Shown: piece by piece, positions 18,416 through 27,528 of the stretch
Layout of the letters: each line of letters starts with the position of its first letter
Numbering within the stretch: the first letter of the stretch is position 1
NCBI RefSeq assembly: GCF_000292345.1
Contig: NZ_ALOU01000024.1
Location: 1 to 32,813 of the forward strand
Direction: 5' to 3'
DNA: 32,813 nt
DNA from: Cupriavidus sp. BIS7
Lineage (GTDB): Bacteria > Pseudomonadota > Gammaproteobacteria > Burkholderiales > Burkholderiaceae
The notes under the pieces: model-generated
Told to the model about the DNA's origin: nothing
What the model saw: the letters and a program-made list of their open reading frames with translations, nothing else
Databases searched by the model: none
Translations under genes and position numbers: made by a program

Positions 18416-18503
18416 CGCCCGACTTCGAAACCCCCGAATTTACGCCGTTCCCGGGGCGCCAGACATTGGCAGCCCCGCTGGAATGCAATTGACAAAGCGT
18501 GCC

Positions 18504-18510
18504 GAGGAAA
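18504..18510 (+). promoter_or_regulatory. Ribosome binding site of hpnD
   Basis: GAGGAAA lies a few bases before GTG 18514 and inside the longer frame that begins at GTG 18499. It therefore favours 18514 as the true start. Confidence 0.6.
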
Positions 18511-18513
18511 CCC

Positions 18514-19362
18514 GTGTCCGGTACTGAAATCGCAACGCCTGGCGGGCCGATCGCCGGACCTGCCGTGTCATCCGGAAGTTCGTTCCACGCGGCCATGCGC
18601 ATCCTGCCTGCTTCCCAGCGGCAGGCCATGTTCGAGATCTACGCGTTTTGCCGCGCCGTGGACGACATCGCCGATGGCGACACCCAGCACGCCGACCGGC
18701 TCGCCGCGCTGGAACAATGGCGCGCGGACATCGCCGCCTGCTACGCCGGCCATGCGCCGGCGGCCCTGGCTTCGCTCGACGAGCAGATCAAGGCCTTCAA
18801 TCTCCAGCAGCAGGATTTTTCCGACGTCATCGACGGCATGATCATGGACGTCGTGGCGACGATCGTCGCGCCTGATGCTGCCACGCTGGACACCTATTGC
18901 GACCGCGTGGCCAGCGCCGTCGGCCGCCTGGCCGTGCGCGTGTTCGGTCTGGAGGAAGCACCCGGCATCGCGTTGGCCCATCACCTGGGCCGCGCGTTGC
19001 AGTTGACCAACATCCTGCGCGACCTTGACGAGGATGCCGGGATCGGGCGCCTCTACCTGCCCGCCGAAGCGCTGGCTGCCGCCGGCATCCCGATCGGCAC
19101 ACCGCACGACGTCATACATCACCGCGCCATCGGCGATGTCTGCAGCAGCATCGCCCGCGATGCACAGGCGCACTATGATGCGTCCGCCGCCATCATGGCG
19201 CGTTGCCCGGCACGCGTGGTGCGTTCGCCGCGCATCATGTCCGACGTCTATCACGGCATCCTGACCCGCCTGCTGGCCCGTGGCTGGCAGCCACCGCGCG
19301 CACGTGTGCGCGTGCCCAAGGCCAAGCTGGTCTGGATCCTGCTCCGGCATGCCATTGCCTGA
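18514..19362 (+). CDS. hpnD: HpnD, presqualene diphosphate synthase
   Basis: Trans-isoprenyl diphosphate synthase of the squalene/phytoene synthase family, 282 residues. The start region SSFHAAMRILPASQRQAM is typical of HpnD rather than HpnC. The two Asp-rich Mg-binding motifs are intact: DDIAD at 50-54 and DLDED at 170-174 followed by AGIGRLYLP. In the HpnCDE route it condenses two farnesyl diphosphates to presqualene diphosphate, which HpnC and HpnE then convert to squalene. The GTG start is chosen from the Shine-Dalgarno. It is the first gene of the hpnD-shc-hpnG set; hpnC and hpnE are absent here. Confidence 0.92.
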   Translation: MSGTEIATPGGPIAGPAVSSGSSFHAAMRILPASQRQAMFEIYAFCRAVDDIADGDTQHADRLAALEQWRADIAACYAGHAPAALASLDEQIKAFNLQQQDFSDVIDGMIMDVVATIVAPDAATLDTYCDRVASAVGRLAVRVFGLEEAPGIALAHHLGRALQLTNILRDLDEDAGIGRLYLPAEALAAAGIPIGTPHDVIHHRAIGDVCSSIARDAQAHYDASAAIMARCPARVVRSPRIMSDVYHGILTRLLARGWQPPRARVRVPKAKLVWILLRHAIA

Positions 19363-19427
19363 TATGTCATTAGCGACACGCGCGGCAGCTTCCGCGCGCC
19401 CCGAATAAAGAAGTGCCCCCAGATTTG

Positions 19428-21437
19428 ATGAACCAGGCCGCAACAATTACCCGCCCCCAGGACGAAACGCTGGCCACCAGCGCGCATTGTCCTGTCCAGC
19501 CGGCCCTGCCCGATCCGCTTGACGCCGGCATCGCGCATGCCGTCGAGACCCTGCTTGCCCAACAGCAGCCCGATGGCCACTGGGTCTATGAACTCGAAGC
19601 CGATGCCACGATTCCGGCCGAGTACATCCTGATGGTCCATTACCTCGGTGAAACGCCGGACCTGGTGCTGGAAGGCAAGATCGCCAACTACCTGCGCCGC
19701 ATCCAGAACGCCGATGGCGGCTGGCCGCTGTTTCACGCCGGCGCTTCCGACGTCAGCGCCAGCGTCAAGGGCTACTTCGCGCTGAAGATGGCCGGCGACG
19801 ATCCTGAAGCCGAACACATGTGCCGCGCGCGCAGCGCCATCCACGCGATGGGCGGCGCCGAGGCCAGCAACGTTTTCACGCGCACGCTGCTCGCGCTGTA
19901 CGGCGTCATGCCGTGGCAGGCGGTGCCGATGATGCCGGTGGAAATCATGCTGCTGCCCGAGTGGTTCCCGTTCCACCTTTCGAAGGTGTCGTACTGGGCG
20001 CGCACGGTCATCGTGCCGCTGCTGGTGCTCAACAGCCTGCGCCCGCAGGCCCGGAATCCGCACAACATCGGCATCGACGAACTGTTCGTGCGCCCGTGCC
20101 AGGCCGCGCGCCTGCCGCGCCGGGCACCGCACCAGAGTCCGCTGTGGGTGGGCGTATTCCGCGCGCTCGACGCCGTGGTGCGCGTGGCCGAGCCGCTGTT
20201 CCCGCGCGGCATGCGTCAGCGCGCCATCGAGCGCGCACGCGAATTCACGATTGAACGCCTGAACGGCGAAGACGGCCTTGGCGCCATCTTCCCGGCGATG
20301 GTCAACTCGGTGCTGATGTTCGACGTGCTCGGCGTGCCCGAAAGCGACCCGAACCGTGCCATCGCGCGCCGCTCGATCGACAAGCTGCTCGTCGTCCGCG
20401 ATGACGAAGCGTATTGCCAGCCATGCCTGTCGCCGGTCTGGGATACCTCGCTGGCTGCCCACGCGCTGCTGGAAGTCGGCGAACCACGCACCATCGCCGC
20501 GGCCGGGCGTGGCCTGGACTGGCTGCTGCCGCTGCAGGAACTGGAACTGCGCGGCGACTGGACCGTGCGCCGGCCCAATGTGCGCCCGGGCGGCTGGGCG
20601 TTCCAGTATGCCAATCCGCATTACCCGGACGTCGATGACACCGCCGTGGTGGCCGCGGCCATGGACCGCGCCGACAAGGGTGACCAGTCGGACCGCTACA
20701 CCGAGGCCGTGAACCGTGCATGCGAGTGGGTCGTCGGCATGCAAAGCGGCAACGGCGGCTGGGGGGCTTTCGAACCCGAGAATACGCACCTCTACCTGAA
20801 CAACATCCCGTTTGCCGACCACGGCGCGCTGCTTGATCCGCCCACGGCCGATGTGTCGGCGCGCTGCCTGGCCATGCTGTGCCAGCTCGGCCAGATGCCG
20901 GCCAGCAGCGAGCCAGCGGCACGCGCGCTGCGCTATCTGCTGGACGAACAGGAAGCCGACGGCAGCTGGTTTGGCCGTTGGGGCACCAACTATATCTATG
21001 GCACGTGGAGCGCGCTGTGCGGCCTGAACGCCGCCGGCATCGGCGCCGATGCGCCGGAGATGAAGCGCGCCGCTCAATGGCTCTTGTCGATCCAGAACGA
21101 GGACGGCGGCTGGGGCGAATCGGGCGACAGCTACAAGCTTGAATACCGTGGTTATGAGCGGGCGCCGAGCAACGCGTCGCAAACGGCCTGGGCCATGCTC
21201 GGCATCATGGCCGCCGGCGCAGGCGATCACCCCGCACTGGTACGCGGCGTGGAGTACCTGCTGCGCACCCAGGCCTGCCATGGCTTGTGGGATGAGCCCT
21301 ATTTCACGGCGGTGGGCTTCCCGCGCGTGTTCTATCTGCGCTACCACGGCTATTCGCGCTTCTTCCCGCTCTGGGCGCTCGCGCGCTTCCGCAACCTGCT
21401 GCGCGAGGGCAACCACGCGGTGACCTGGGGGCTGTGA
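19428..21437 (+). CDS. shc: Squalene-hopene cyclase
   Basis: Membrane-associated triterpene cyclase of 669 residues that folds squalene into hopene/hopanol. The catalytic DxDDTA motif is present (D401-V-D403-D404-T-A). Several QW repeats are visible: QNADGGWPLF, GNGGWGAFEPENT, QEADGSWFGRWG and QNEDGGWGESGDSY. The C-terminal signature YFTAVGFPRVFYLRYHGY is complete, so the enzyme looks functional. Two starts are possible: ATG 19428 (chosen) or GTG 19413, five codons earlier; neither has a strong ribosome site. It lies 65 bp after hpnD and overlaps or abuts hpnG. Also called hpnF. Confidence 0.96.
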   Translation: MNQAATITRPQDETLATSAHCPVQPALPDPLDAGIAHAVETLLAQQQPDGHWVYELEADATIPAEYILMVHYLGETPDLVLEGKIANYLRRIQNADGGWPLFHAGASDVSASVKGYFALKMAGDDPEAEHMCRARSAIHAMGGAEASNVFTRTLLALYGVMPWQAVPMMPVEIMLLPEWFPFHLSKVSYWARTVIVPLLVLNSLRPQARNPHNIGIDELFVRPCQAARLPRRAPHQSPLWVGVFRALDAVVRVAEPLFPRGMRQRAIERAREFTIERLNGEDGLGAIFPAMVNSVLMFDVLGVPESDPNRAIARRSIDKLLVVRDDEAYCQPCLSPVWDTSLAAHALLEVGEPRTIAAAGRGLDWLLPLQELELRGDWTVRRPNVRPGGWAFQYANPHYPDVDDTAVVAAAMDRADKGDQSDRYTEAVNRACEWVVGMQSGNGGWGAFEPENTHLYLNNIPFADHGALLDPPTADVSARCLAMLCQLGQMPASSEPAARALRYLLDEQEADGSWFGRWGTNYIYGTWSALCGLNAAGIGADAPEMKRAAQWLLSIQNEDGGWGESGDSYKLEYRGYERAPSNASQTAWAMLGIMAAGAGDHPALVRGVEYLLRTQACHGLWDEPYFTAVGFPRVFYLRYHGYSRFFPLWALARFRNLLREGNHAVTWGL

Positions 21438-21442
21438 GCGCC

Positions 21443-22114
21443 ATGACGGTCCTGGTGGTCAGCGGGATGGATTTCGAAGCACGCATCGCGGCGGGCCATG
21501 GCGTGGAAACACTCTACGGCCATCGCGATGCCGCGCTGGCGCGCGTGATGGACGCTCGCCTGGCACAAGGCTGCGCAGGCGTGATCAGCTTCGGCGTGGC
21601 TGGCGGACTCGATCCCACGCTGCCGCCCGGCACGGTGATCGTTGCCACCGCCGTGCGCGCGGGCGATGCATCCTACTCCACCGACCCGTACTGGACTGCC
21701 GCGCTGCGGCGCGCGCTGCCGCAGGCCGCCACCGGCCTGCTGGCCGGCTCCGATACCCCCGTTATCACCGTGCCGGAAAAAGCCGCGCTGCATGAATCCC
21801 ACGGCGCACTGGCCGTGGACATGGAATCGCATATCGCCGCGCGTGCCGCCCATGCGCATGGCATTCCATTCGCCGCGCTGCGCGTGGTGATCGACCCCGC
21901 CGACCGCCCCGTGCCGCCATTGGCCGTGGCAGGCATGGCGGCCGATGGCAGCACCGACGTCGGCGCCATCGTCTTCGGCCTGCTCAAGGCCCCGTATCAG
22001 CTAGGCAGCCTGCTGCGGCTGGGCCGCGATGCGTCGGCGGCCAAAGCCGCGCTCGCTTCGGCCCGAAAGGCCGTCGGCACCGGCTTTGCCTTGCTGGCGC
22101 TCGCGGCGGCCTGA
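21443..22114 (+). CDS. hpnG: HpnG, hopanoid-associated nucleosidase/phosphorylase
   Basis: 223-residue member of the purine nucleoside phosphorylase/MTA-SAH nucleosidase fold. It shows VVSGMDFEARIA, the loop ISFGVAGGLDPTLPPGTVIV and the conserved VDMESHIAARAAHAHGIPFA nucleoside-binding Glu segment. HpnG releases adenine from adenosylhopane to give ribosylhopane, on the way to bacteriohopanetetrol-type lipids. Its substrate comes from HpnH, which is not in the window. Start: ATG 21443, or GTG 21434 overlapping the shc stop. It ends the hopanoid unit and faces the T6SS island convergently across 56 bp. Confidence 0.9.
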   Translation: MTVLVVSGMDFEARIAAGHGVETLYGHRDAALARVMDARLAQGCAGVISFGVAGGLDPTLPPGTVIVATAVRAGDASYSTDPYWTAALRRALPQAATGLLAGSDTPVITVPEKAALHESHGALAVDMESHIAARAAHAHGIPFAALRVVIDPADRPVPPLAVAGMAADGSTDVGAIVFGLLKAPYQLGSLLRLGRDASAAKAALASARKAVGTGFALLALAAA

Positions 22115-22170
22115 GCCGCTTTCCGGTCTTTTCCCGTGACATGGCTCCCGGCGAGCCTGGTGGCGGCCGC

Positions 22171-25100
22171 CTAGTTGCGTAGCGATGGCATTGCACCTGC
22201 CGCAGGCCTTTTGTCCGCGAAAATTCGAGATGGAAGCACGAAGCCACGCAGCGCGAGCAGTTCGAGCGGACCATGCCCAAGCTCCGTTCGCATCTGATAG
22301 CTGACCGGGTAGACCATGTCCGAGGGCACCGGGGCTTTCGCGGTACGAGTGGTCAGGCTGTCCGGGTCGGAAGCGGCGGCCTGGCCCTCGGACTCAGTGG
22401 CCCCTGGCCCACTGGTGTCGGGCCTGGCCTGCCAGGTCAACTGGAAGGTGGCACTGTCGATCGGCTCGACGTGCGCGCGCTCCAGCATCCTTACCAGCCC
22501 CCAGCGTCCGCCGAACTCGTAGTTCTTGTTCGTGCCCGCACGTTCGGCCTGCCATTGCAGCCGCGTGCCGGGCTCCTGCAGATTGTTCACTGGCCAGCGC
22601 ATCGACTGCCAGACCTCGCGCTGATTGTAGTAGTGCAGCTTCTGGTCATCCACGATCAGCACAGTGTCGGTCAGTCCCGGCGTTGGCACCGGCTTGAGCT
22701 CGAAGCGATACTGCGCCTCGCCTTGCGCCAGCATGCGCGTGGCAAGGCGCTGCAGCGCGTTGATCCCCTTGAGGAAAGCCGGGTCGAATGGCAATGCCCG
22801 CCCGCCATGCGCGGCCGGCACCCACTGATCACCCTGCAGTTCAAGGACCCCGGCCAGTTGCGTGCCCAGGAATGCATGGATCACGCCGCTCTGCGGGCGC
22901 AGGAAGCGCGCCAGCTCCGGCAGCGACGCGTCGTTGGCCGTGTCGGCAAACGGGTAGCGTCCGGCGAACGAACGTCCCCACGCCATTGCGATGTTCTGCC
23001 GCCAGGCGTCGTTCAGGCTGGCCTGCGCTGGTTGCAACACGGTCTGCGTGGCCTGCGCGATCGGACGTACGAACAGCGTCTCGCCCATGCCAGCCCATTC
23101 CGTGCCGAGACTGGCCGCAATCAGCAGCGCATAGGCCTCCGTATCCGCCAACTCCGAGCCCTTGCCCTGGAACCAGGCCTGTGCCATCTGCCGCGCCTGC
23201 ACATCGCCATCGCCACTGTTGCTGACCTGCTGCAACCGCAGGCGCAGCGCCGTGGCGCGGTCCAGGAAGCGTTGCAGGCTCAGTTCACCCTGACCGCCCG
23301 TCGCCCCCTGCCCGACATGGCCGGCCAGCCTCAGGACCGGGCCGAAGGCGGCGCCGAGCGGGCCGGCGGGGTCGGGACGGATGGCTTCGGGCGCATCATC
23401 CTTCTTGCCAAAAATTCCCTGCGCCTTGGCCACCAGCGCATCCGACAGCGAGTCCTGGCGAGCGCCCGCTCCACCGTGGTACGCAAGCGACTTCATCAGT
23501 GCGATCACCGGCGACTGGCGCGCATCGGCCATCAGCTTGAGCTGGTCGATCGCCGTCGGCAACGTGGGCGCCGCCTCCCATTGCATCGCATTCATGAAGC
23601 CCTGCCAGCGCTCCGCATAGTCGGCGAAGTACTGCTGCGTCAGCGCAGCGCGCAGCGTGTCACCGGAATCGTCCGAATGCGCGATCGGCACTGCGCCCTC
23701 GCCGCCGCTTAGCACCCAGTCGGCAGCAACTGCTCGACGTTTGGCCGCCTCGTCGATGGCCTCCGCCACATAGCCCTCGTAGGCCTGGCGCGTGTAGACG
23801 CCCGGCACGCTTGCCGTAGACCGCAGCAGCCCGCGTGTGTCCGTACCGGAGGTCATCGCGGCAAGGGTCAGATCCGGGTACTTGCTGCCAACACCGTCGA
23901 TGATCGTCCGGTACACGGTGTCCTGCGCATTGCGTTCACCGATGACGGCCAGCAGCGTCAGGCGTGCGCCGGCCACCAGTTCGGCACGGGTTGTGATCTT
24001 CCAACCTGGATGTGCCTTCAGATGTTGCGCGTAGAACGTGAACAGGCGCTCGGCAAGATCCTGCTTCTCGCCGGGTGTGATGCGCGCCTCGGTCGACCAG
24101 TGCCGGACCAGCGCGGGACCCAGGAAATCCGGCTCGGCGCGCCCGGGATCGGCCAGCATCAGGTAGGCCTTGAGGCTGTCATGCCCGCCCATCGCCCAGC
24201 GGCTGGTCTGCGCATCGAGCGCCGTGACCGGCAACTGCGCCAGGTCGATCAGCGATGCCTCCATATCCTGCTGCACCGGGGCGATCAGCAACGCCCGGGC
24301 ACCCTGCTCATACGGCTGCCACAGCGCAGCCAGGACTTCCTTGTCGCGGTTCAACCCGAAACGGTTCAGCCACGGCGCATGCTGTTGCGCGCGGTACGCG
24401 TAGCGTTCGATCTGGTGCTGCAGCGCCAGTAACGCGCGCAACCGGGTGGCGGGATTGGGGGCGGAATGGAGGCTCCGGATGGCGTGGCTTGCCTGCTGGA
24501 TGTCGCGGCTGTTCAGTAAGCCAGAGACGAGCATGCCGGCAGTCCATAACACCACTGCGCAGAGCACGAGACTGGTTCCGATCGTGATTGGATGCCAGTT
24601 GGTGCGACGGCCGGGGTGGCGCTCGGCAGTGGCGCCGAGGTGTTGCCAGAGGGCAAGGTTGGCGTTGGTGTTGGATTCCGAGTTCTTCTCGCCGGAGCCT
24701 GCTGGCGTGCAAGAGGCAAACACAATACCTCGCACTGGATGCCCCTGCCGCAGCAGTCCTGCCGTTGAATGCGCCAGCTCCGCGCGACGGCTGTCGAGGT
24801 ATCTGGAAAGCTCCCCCATCTGGCGCTTGCCATCGTCATCGAACGGAGGCACGACGTACCGCTGCGCAAGATCGCTACGCAAGGCGTTCAGGGCGGCCTC
24901 AATCGCAGCCTCGTCGGCATCGCGGGAGAACTCGCAGCCCACCACCGGCAGCTGACTTGCCGAAGCCGGTTTCCCGGGCGCCATATCGAGCAGGAAAACT
25001 GGCGCCGACCAACGTAGAACCTCCGCAATCCGCGCCAGATCAATGCCGATGGCATGCGTACCCCGATTCGCTTTTGTCTGGGCGGCCTCCCCATCCGATA

Positions 25101-25662
25101 CAAGCACGACAGCGTCCACCGGGCGACGGCGGCGCAGTTTGTACACTTGCTTGAGCCAGGCGGCGTCGGGCAGACCTTCCGCCCCGGCTTCACGCCAAAG
25201 CAGTACTGCTTCAGCGGTCTGCAGCCAACCCATCGTTACCAGATCGGGCGAGACACGGCTGACATCCGCTTCTTGCCCAACGAGCAACAGCCAGGGCTGC
25301 CGATAGCGCCAACCAAGACCATACTTTCGCCGCAGGTCCATTCGAAGTGTACCGAGCGGCAGCGTCCTGGTTTTCCGTTGATCGGTGCCGGTCAGCACGC
25401 TTGCCTGGGTACTCGAGGCAATCTCCGGGCCTTGAAGCCGCAGCCGCTTCGTCAGCAGACCCAGGGCCTCCCACCAACTGCCAAGCCGGTCTAGTGAACC
25501 TACGAATGCCAGGGCGATGGCGCCGACCGCAACCACGGATACCCAGAATACCCGCTGCTCGGCAGTCTTGATGCCTGCGTGTTTCCCAAAAAGCAGGATG
25601 ATTGCGGCCGCGATGAGCGCGAGAACCAGTATCGAAACAAGATCGAGTCGGACCTTCTTCAT
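22171..25662 (-). CDS. TssM/IcmF-like protein of a VgrG-PAAR effector island
   Basis: 1163 residues with the TssM layout: two N-terminal TM helices (LVSILVLALIAAAIILLFG and VFWVSVVAVGAIALAFVG), a cytoplasmic domain, a third TM helix near residues 360-385 (TSLVLCAVVLWTAGMLVSG) and a long periplasmic part ending in an IcmF C-terminal-like segment (GHGPLELLALRGFVLPSRIF). The place of the Walker A loop reads WLLLVGQEADVSRVSP, without GKT/GKS, so GTP binding by a classic P-loop is unlikely. No tssJ, tssL or tssK lies next to it. It is therefore probably a paralog tied to this effector set, not the core membrane-complex TssM. Start: ATG 25662 preferred over GTG 25716. Confidence 0.8.
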   Translation of the reverse strand: MKKVRLDLVSILVLALIAAAIILLFGKHAGIKTAEQRVFWVSVVAVGAIALAFVGSLDRLGSWWEALGLLTKRLRLQGPEIASSTQASVLTGTDQRKTRTLPLGTLRMDLRRKYGLGWRYRQPWLLLVGQEADVSRVSPDLVTMGWLQTAEAVLLWREAGAEGLPDAAWLKQVYKLRRRRPVDAVVLVSDGEAAQTKANRGTHAIGIDLARIAEVLRWSAPVFLLDMAPGKPASASQLPVVGCEFSRDADEAAIEAALNALRSDLAQRYVVPPFDDDGKRQMGELSRYLDSRRAELAHSTAGLLRQGHPVRGIVFASCTPAGSGEKNSESNTNANLALWQHLGATAERHPGRRTNWHPITIGTSLVLCAVVLWTAGMLVSGLLNSRDIQQASHAIRSLHSAPNPATRLRALLALQHQIERYAYRAQQHAPWLNRFGLNRDKEVLAALWQPYEQGARALLIAPVQQDMEASLIDLAQLPVTALDAQTSRWAMGGHDSLKAYLMLADPGRAEPDFLGPALVRHWSTEARITPGEKQDLAERLFTFYAQHLKAHPGWKITTRAELVAGARLTLLAVIGERNAQDTVYRTIIDGVGSKYPDLTLAAMTSGTDTRGLLRSTASVPGVYTRQAYEGYVAEAIDEAAKRRAVAADWVLSGGEGAVPIAHSDDSGDTLRAALTQQYFADYAERWQGFMNAMQWEAAPTLPTAIDQLKLMADARQSPVIALMKSLAYHGGAGARQDSLSDALVAKAQGIFGKKDDAPEAIRPDPAGPLGAAFGPVLRLAGHVGQGATGGQGELSLQRFLDRATALRLRLQQVSNSGDGDVQARQMAQAWFQGKGSELADTEAYALLIAASLGTEWAGMGETLFVRPIAQATQTVLQPAQASLNDAWRQNIAMAWGRSFAGRYPFADTANDASLPELARFLRPQSGVIHAFLGTQLAGVLELQGDQWVPAAHGGRALPFDPAFLKGINALQRLATRMLAQGEAQYRFELKPVPTPGLTDTVLIVDDQKLHYYNQREVWQSMRWPVNNLQEPGTRLQWQAERAGTNKNYEFGGRWGLVRMLERAHVEPIDSATFQLTWQARPDTSGPGATESEGQAAASDPDSLTTRTAKAPVPSDMVYPVSYQMRTELGHGPLELLALRGFVLPSRIFADKRPAAGAMPSLRN

Positions 25663-25743
25663 GAATCGGGATATCCCTGCTTGCCCAGTAGCTTTGCCTA
25701 CCGGAGTGACTGACACGTGGTTGATGAATTCGGCCGCCCGAAC

Positions 25744-26034
25744 TCAAACGTCCATGAACGACGAATGCTGCGACGGAATCAATAGAGGGCTTGGCTTGCA
25801 GCGGCAAACGCACAGATCGTCGCTCAACGCGGCTTGCCGGCCATCCGGCCCCAACATCGACAGGCGAGGCCCGACACAGACGATCTGCCCCATCGTCTTG
25901 CAGGCGGGACACCATACGGGGTCGTTCTCGTAGGCCTGCGCGCGGTCACCGATCCTATCGTTCGGATTGCCACCCTCGACAACCCCACCGGAAGTCGTCG
26001 AATCACCTTTCAGAATGTCGTAGCGTCTTGGCAT
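25744..26034 (-). CDS. PAAR-domain T6SS spike-tip protein
   Basis: 96-residue protein with the small PAAR pattern: ILKGDSTTSGGVVEGG, then DPVWCPACKTMGQIVCVGPR and a C-terminal ALSDDLCVCRCKPSP. It is rich in Cys (WCPAC, VCVG, LCVCRC). PAAR proteins cap the VgrG trimer and sharpen the T6SS spike, often carrying or recruiting effectors. There is no C-terminal toxin extension, so it should act as a stand-alone tip. It lies 50 bp after the two-TM protein gene and about 80 bp before the tssM-like gene, in one apparent operon. Confidence 0.85.
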   Translation of the reverse strand: MPRRYDILKGDSTTSGGVVEGGNPNDRIGDRAQAYENDPVWCPACKTMGQIVCVGPRLSMLGPDGRQAALSDDLCVCRCKPSPLLIPSQHSSFMDV

Positions 26035-26084
26035 GGTTGTTTGTCATGTTTGGGTTGAGTGGAGGTGGTCGCACGGTTCCCGAT

Positions 26085-27329
26085 TCAAGTCACGGGAGTA
26101 GAAGCGACGACGGCTGCATCGATCTGGTCGCCGTCATCGATCAAAACAAGATGGGTATCAGCACCCTCGGAGAGCGACTGCGCGGCACACGCCAGCGCGA
26201 GCCATGGCGCAGCCACGCCGGCGTAGCCGACGCTGTCATCGAGATCTGCCACTCTTGGATTCAGATCAAGCTGGCGGGCGGGTTCTCGCCATTCACCGGA
26301 CTGAGGGTTGTCGCCGCCAGTTCGCCAGGCCCGGGACACCTGGCCACCGGACACCGCCCCCCACTGCAATGCATGCTTCAATGCATCGCCAGACTTGTCT
26401 TTCGATCCGCTGACCGGCCGGTGAACCCTGATGCGTGCATCGGCGCCATGTTTCGTCACAAATGCATCGGGAACCAGCAAGATGGCGACCCCGGCCTCCG
26501 ACGTGCCTGGCGGCGGCGATTCTGTCTGGATACGATGCATCTGGATGGCGACGACAAGCCGTGCGTGATGGCCATCTCCTTTGATCATTCGGTCCAGCCA
26601 GCCGTCAATGCTGCCAAGCCCCTGTGGAGCTTCCTCAGCGGAAATGTGCATTGCACGGCGAACATGACGCTTCCAGCAATCGGTCCAGACTGATTTCAAA
26701 AAATCGTGCTCTAGCGCGCTGGATACCCGTAGAAGTACCTCGACTTCCTCGGACCGGGGCAAACCACGAAGCGTGGCGAAGAGCTTCGCCAACAGGTCAT
26801 CGAACATCCATCGAACAAGAGCGGTCTGCCGCTCGGCGTCGTCCTGCTTCTGGGCCGACTCCTGTATTTGCGAAGTATCGATCCAGCGCGCACGCAATGA
26901 ATCGCCAAGCGGAGTATTGGTGCTGACGAGCTTCACCTCGTCGTTGGCGATGCGCGCGCTCGCATTCAGATCCTCATCCGCGGAAAACCGGAATGCGGCG
27001 TCGAGCACGTACATTGGCCGGGAAGCCGCTGCGAAAACCCGCTCCCTATAGTCAGTGGCAACATCCGCGCGCATTTGCGCATCGAGCCGCCTCCCTTCGT
27101 ACACACTCAGGCGACGCAGCACGATCCATGCGGGAATGCCGACCGGGAACACTGTCATGGCAACCCAGAACTTCCATGACTCGATAGTCCCCTCTGCCGG
27201 CCAGAGCAGAACAATGGTAATAGCGATGGCAGCCGCGAGAACGACAAACACAGCGGCCCAAAGACGCCAGGATGGCGCGCTGACTGCTTCAACCTTGTCG
27301 TCAGGGAGTAGTGAAAAATCCACGGCCAT
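26085..27329 (-). CDS. Unrecognised two-TM protein of the T6SS island
   Basis: 414 residues. Two closely spaced TM helices (WAAVFVVLAAAIAITIVLLW at about 25-44 and FWVAMTVFPVGIPAWIVL at about 54-71) put the N-terminus and the large C-terminal part in the cytoplasm. I do not recognise the family with certainty. The C-terminal half shows a pattern that recalls the second half of thiolase/ketosynthase-like folds: TSEAGVAILLVPDAF, then LKHALQWGAVSGGQVSRAW, then DDSVGYAGVAAPWLALACAA. No catalytic Cys-His-His set is evident. It starts one base after the last mini-protein stop and is followed by the PAAR gene, so a role in loading or assembly of this spike is inferred. Confidence 0.75.
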   Translation of the reverse strand: MAVDFSLLPDDKVEAVSAPSWRLWAAVFVVLAAAIAITIVLLWPAEGTIESWKFWVAMTVFPVGIPAWIVLRRLSVYEGRRLDAQMRADVATDYRERVFAAASRPMYVLDAAFRFSADEDLNASARIANDEVKLVSTNTPLGDSLRARWIDTSQIQESAQKQDDAERQTALVRWMFDDLLAKLFATLRGLPRSEEVEVLLRVSSALEHDFLKSVWTDCWKRHVRRAMHISAEEAPQGLGSIDGWLDRMIKGDGHHARLVVAIQMHRIQTESPPPGTSEAGVAILLVPDAFVTKHGADARIRVHRPVSGSKDKSGDALKHALQWGAVSGGQVSRAWRTGGDNPQSGEWREPARQLDLNPRVADLDDSVGYAGVAAPWLALACAAQSLSEGADTHLVLIDDGDQIDAAVVASTPVT

Positions 27330-27330
27330 G

Positions 27331-27528
27331 TCAGCTCTCCGCTATACGATGCGCCTGCAGAGCATCCAGACGCTGTGGAAACGACGGGAACACTTCCTCC
27401 CTGAGCCAGCGCAGGGCAAGACCTACGTTCCCTGTGTGGGCTCGATACCCAACAAGGAAACCGCCCAGCGCCACAGGCGCGGCGCCAAGCGTCAGCAGCA
27501 GTCGACGACGGGAATGGTTAGCACTCAT
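27331..27528 (-). CDS. Mini-protein C, membrane-anchored (third copy)
   Basis: 65 residues, the shortest and last of three paralogs. It has a basic N-terminus with twin arginines (NHSRRRLLLTLGAAPVALGG), one hydrophobic segment and a short soluble tail (ALRWLREEVFPSFPQRLDAL). It lacks the C-terminal GADA found in the other copies and ends in AES. The start ATG overlaps the stop of Tli4 copy C as ATGA. A longer in-frame start at 27573 is rejected because it would run 45 bp into that gene. Family unknown; co-duplication with the Tli4 gene suggests that it works with it. Confidence 0.7.
   Translation of the reverse strand: MSANHSRRRLLLTLGAAPVALGGFLVGYRAHTGNVGLALRWLREEVFPSFPQRLDALQAHRIAES

Noticed and set aside
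19251..21416. A 721-codon open frame on the minus strand opposite shc
   Set aside because: Shadow of the squalene-hopene cyclase gene, whose DxDDTA and QW motifs are intact.
22115..22170. A short hairpin GGCTC-CCGGC-GAGCC between hpnG and the tssM-like gene as a terminator
   Set aside because: The stem is only 5 bp and no T-run follows on either strand.
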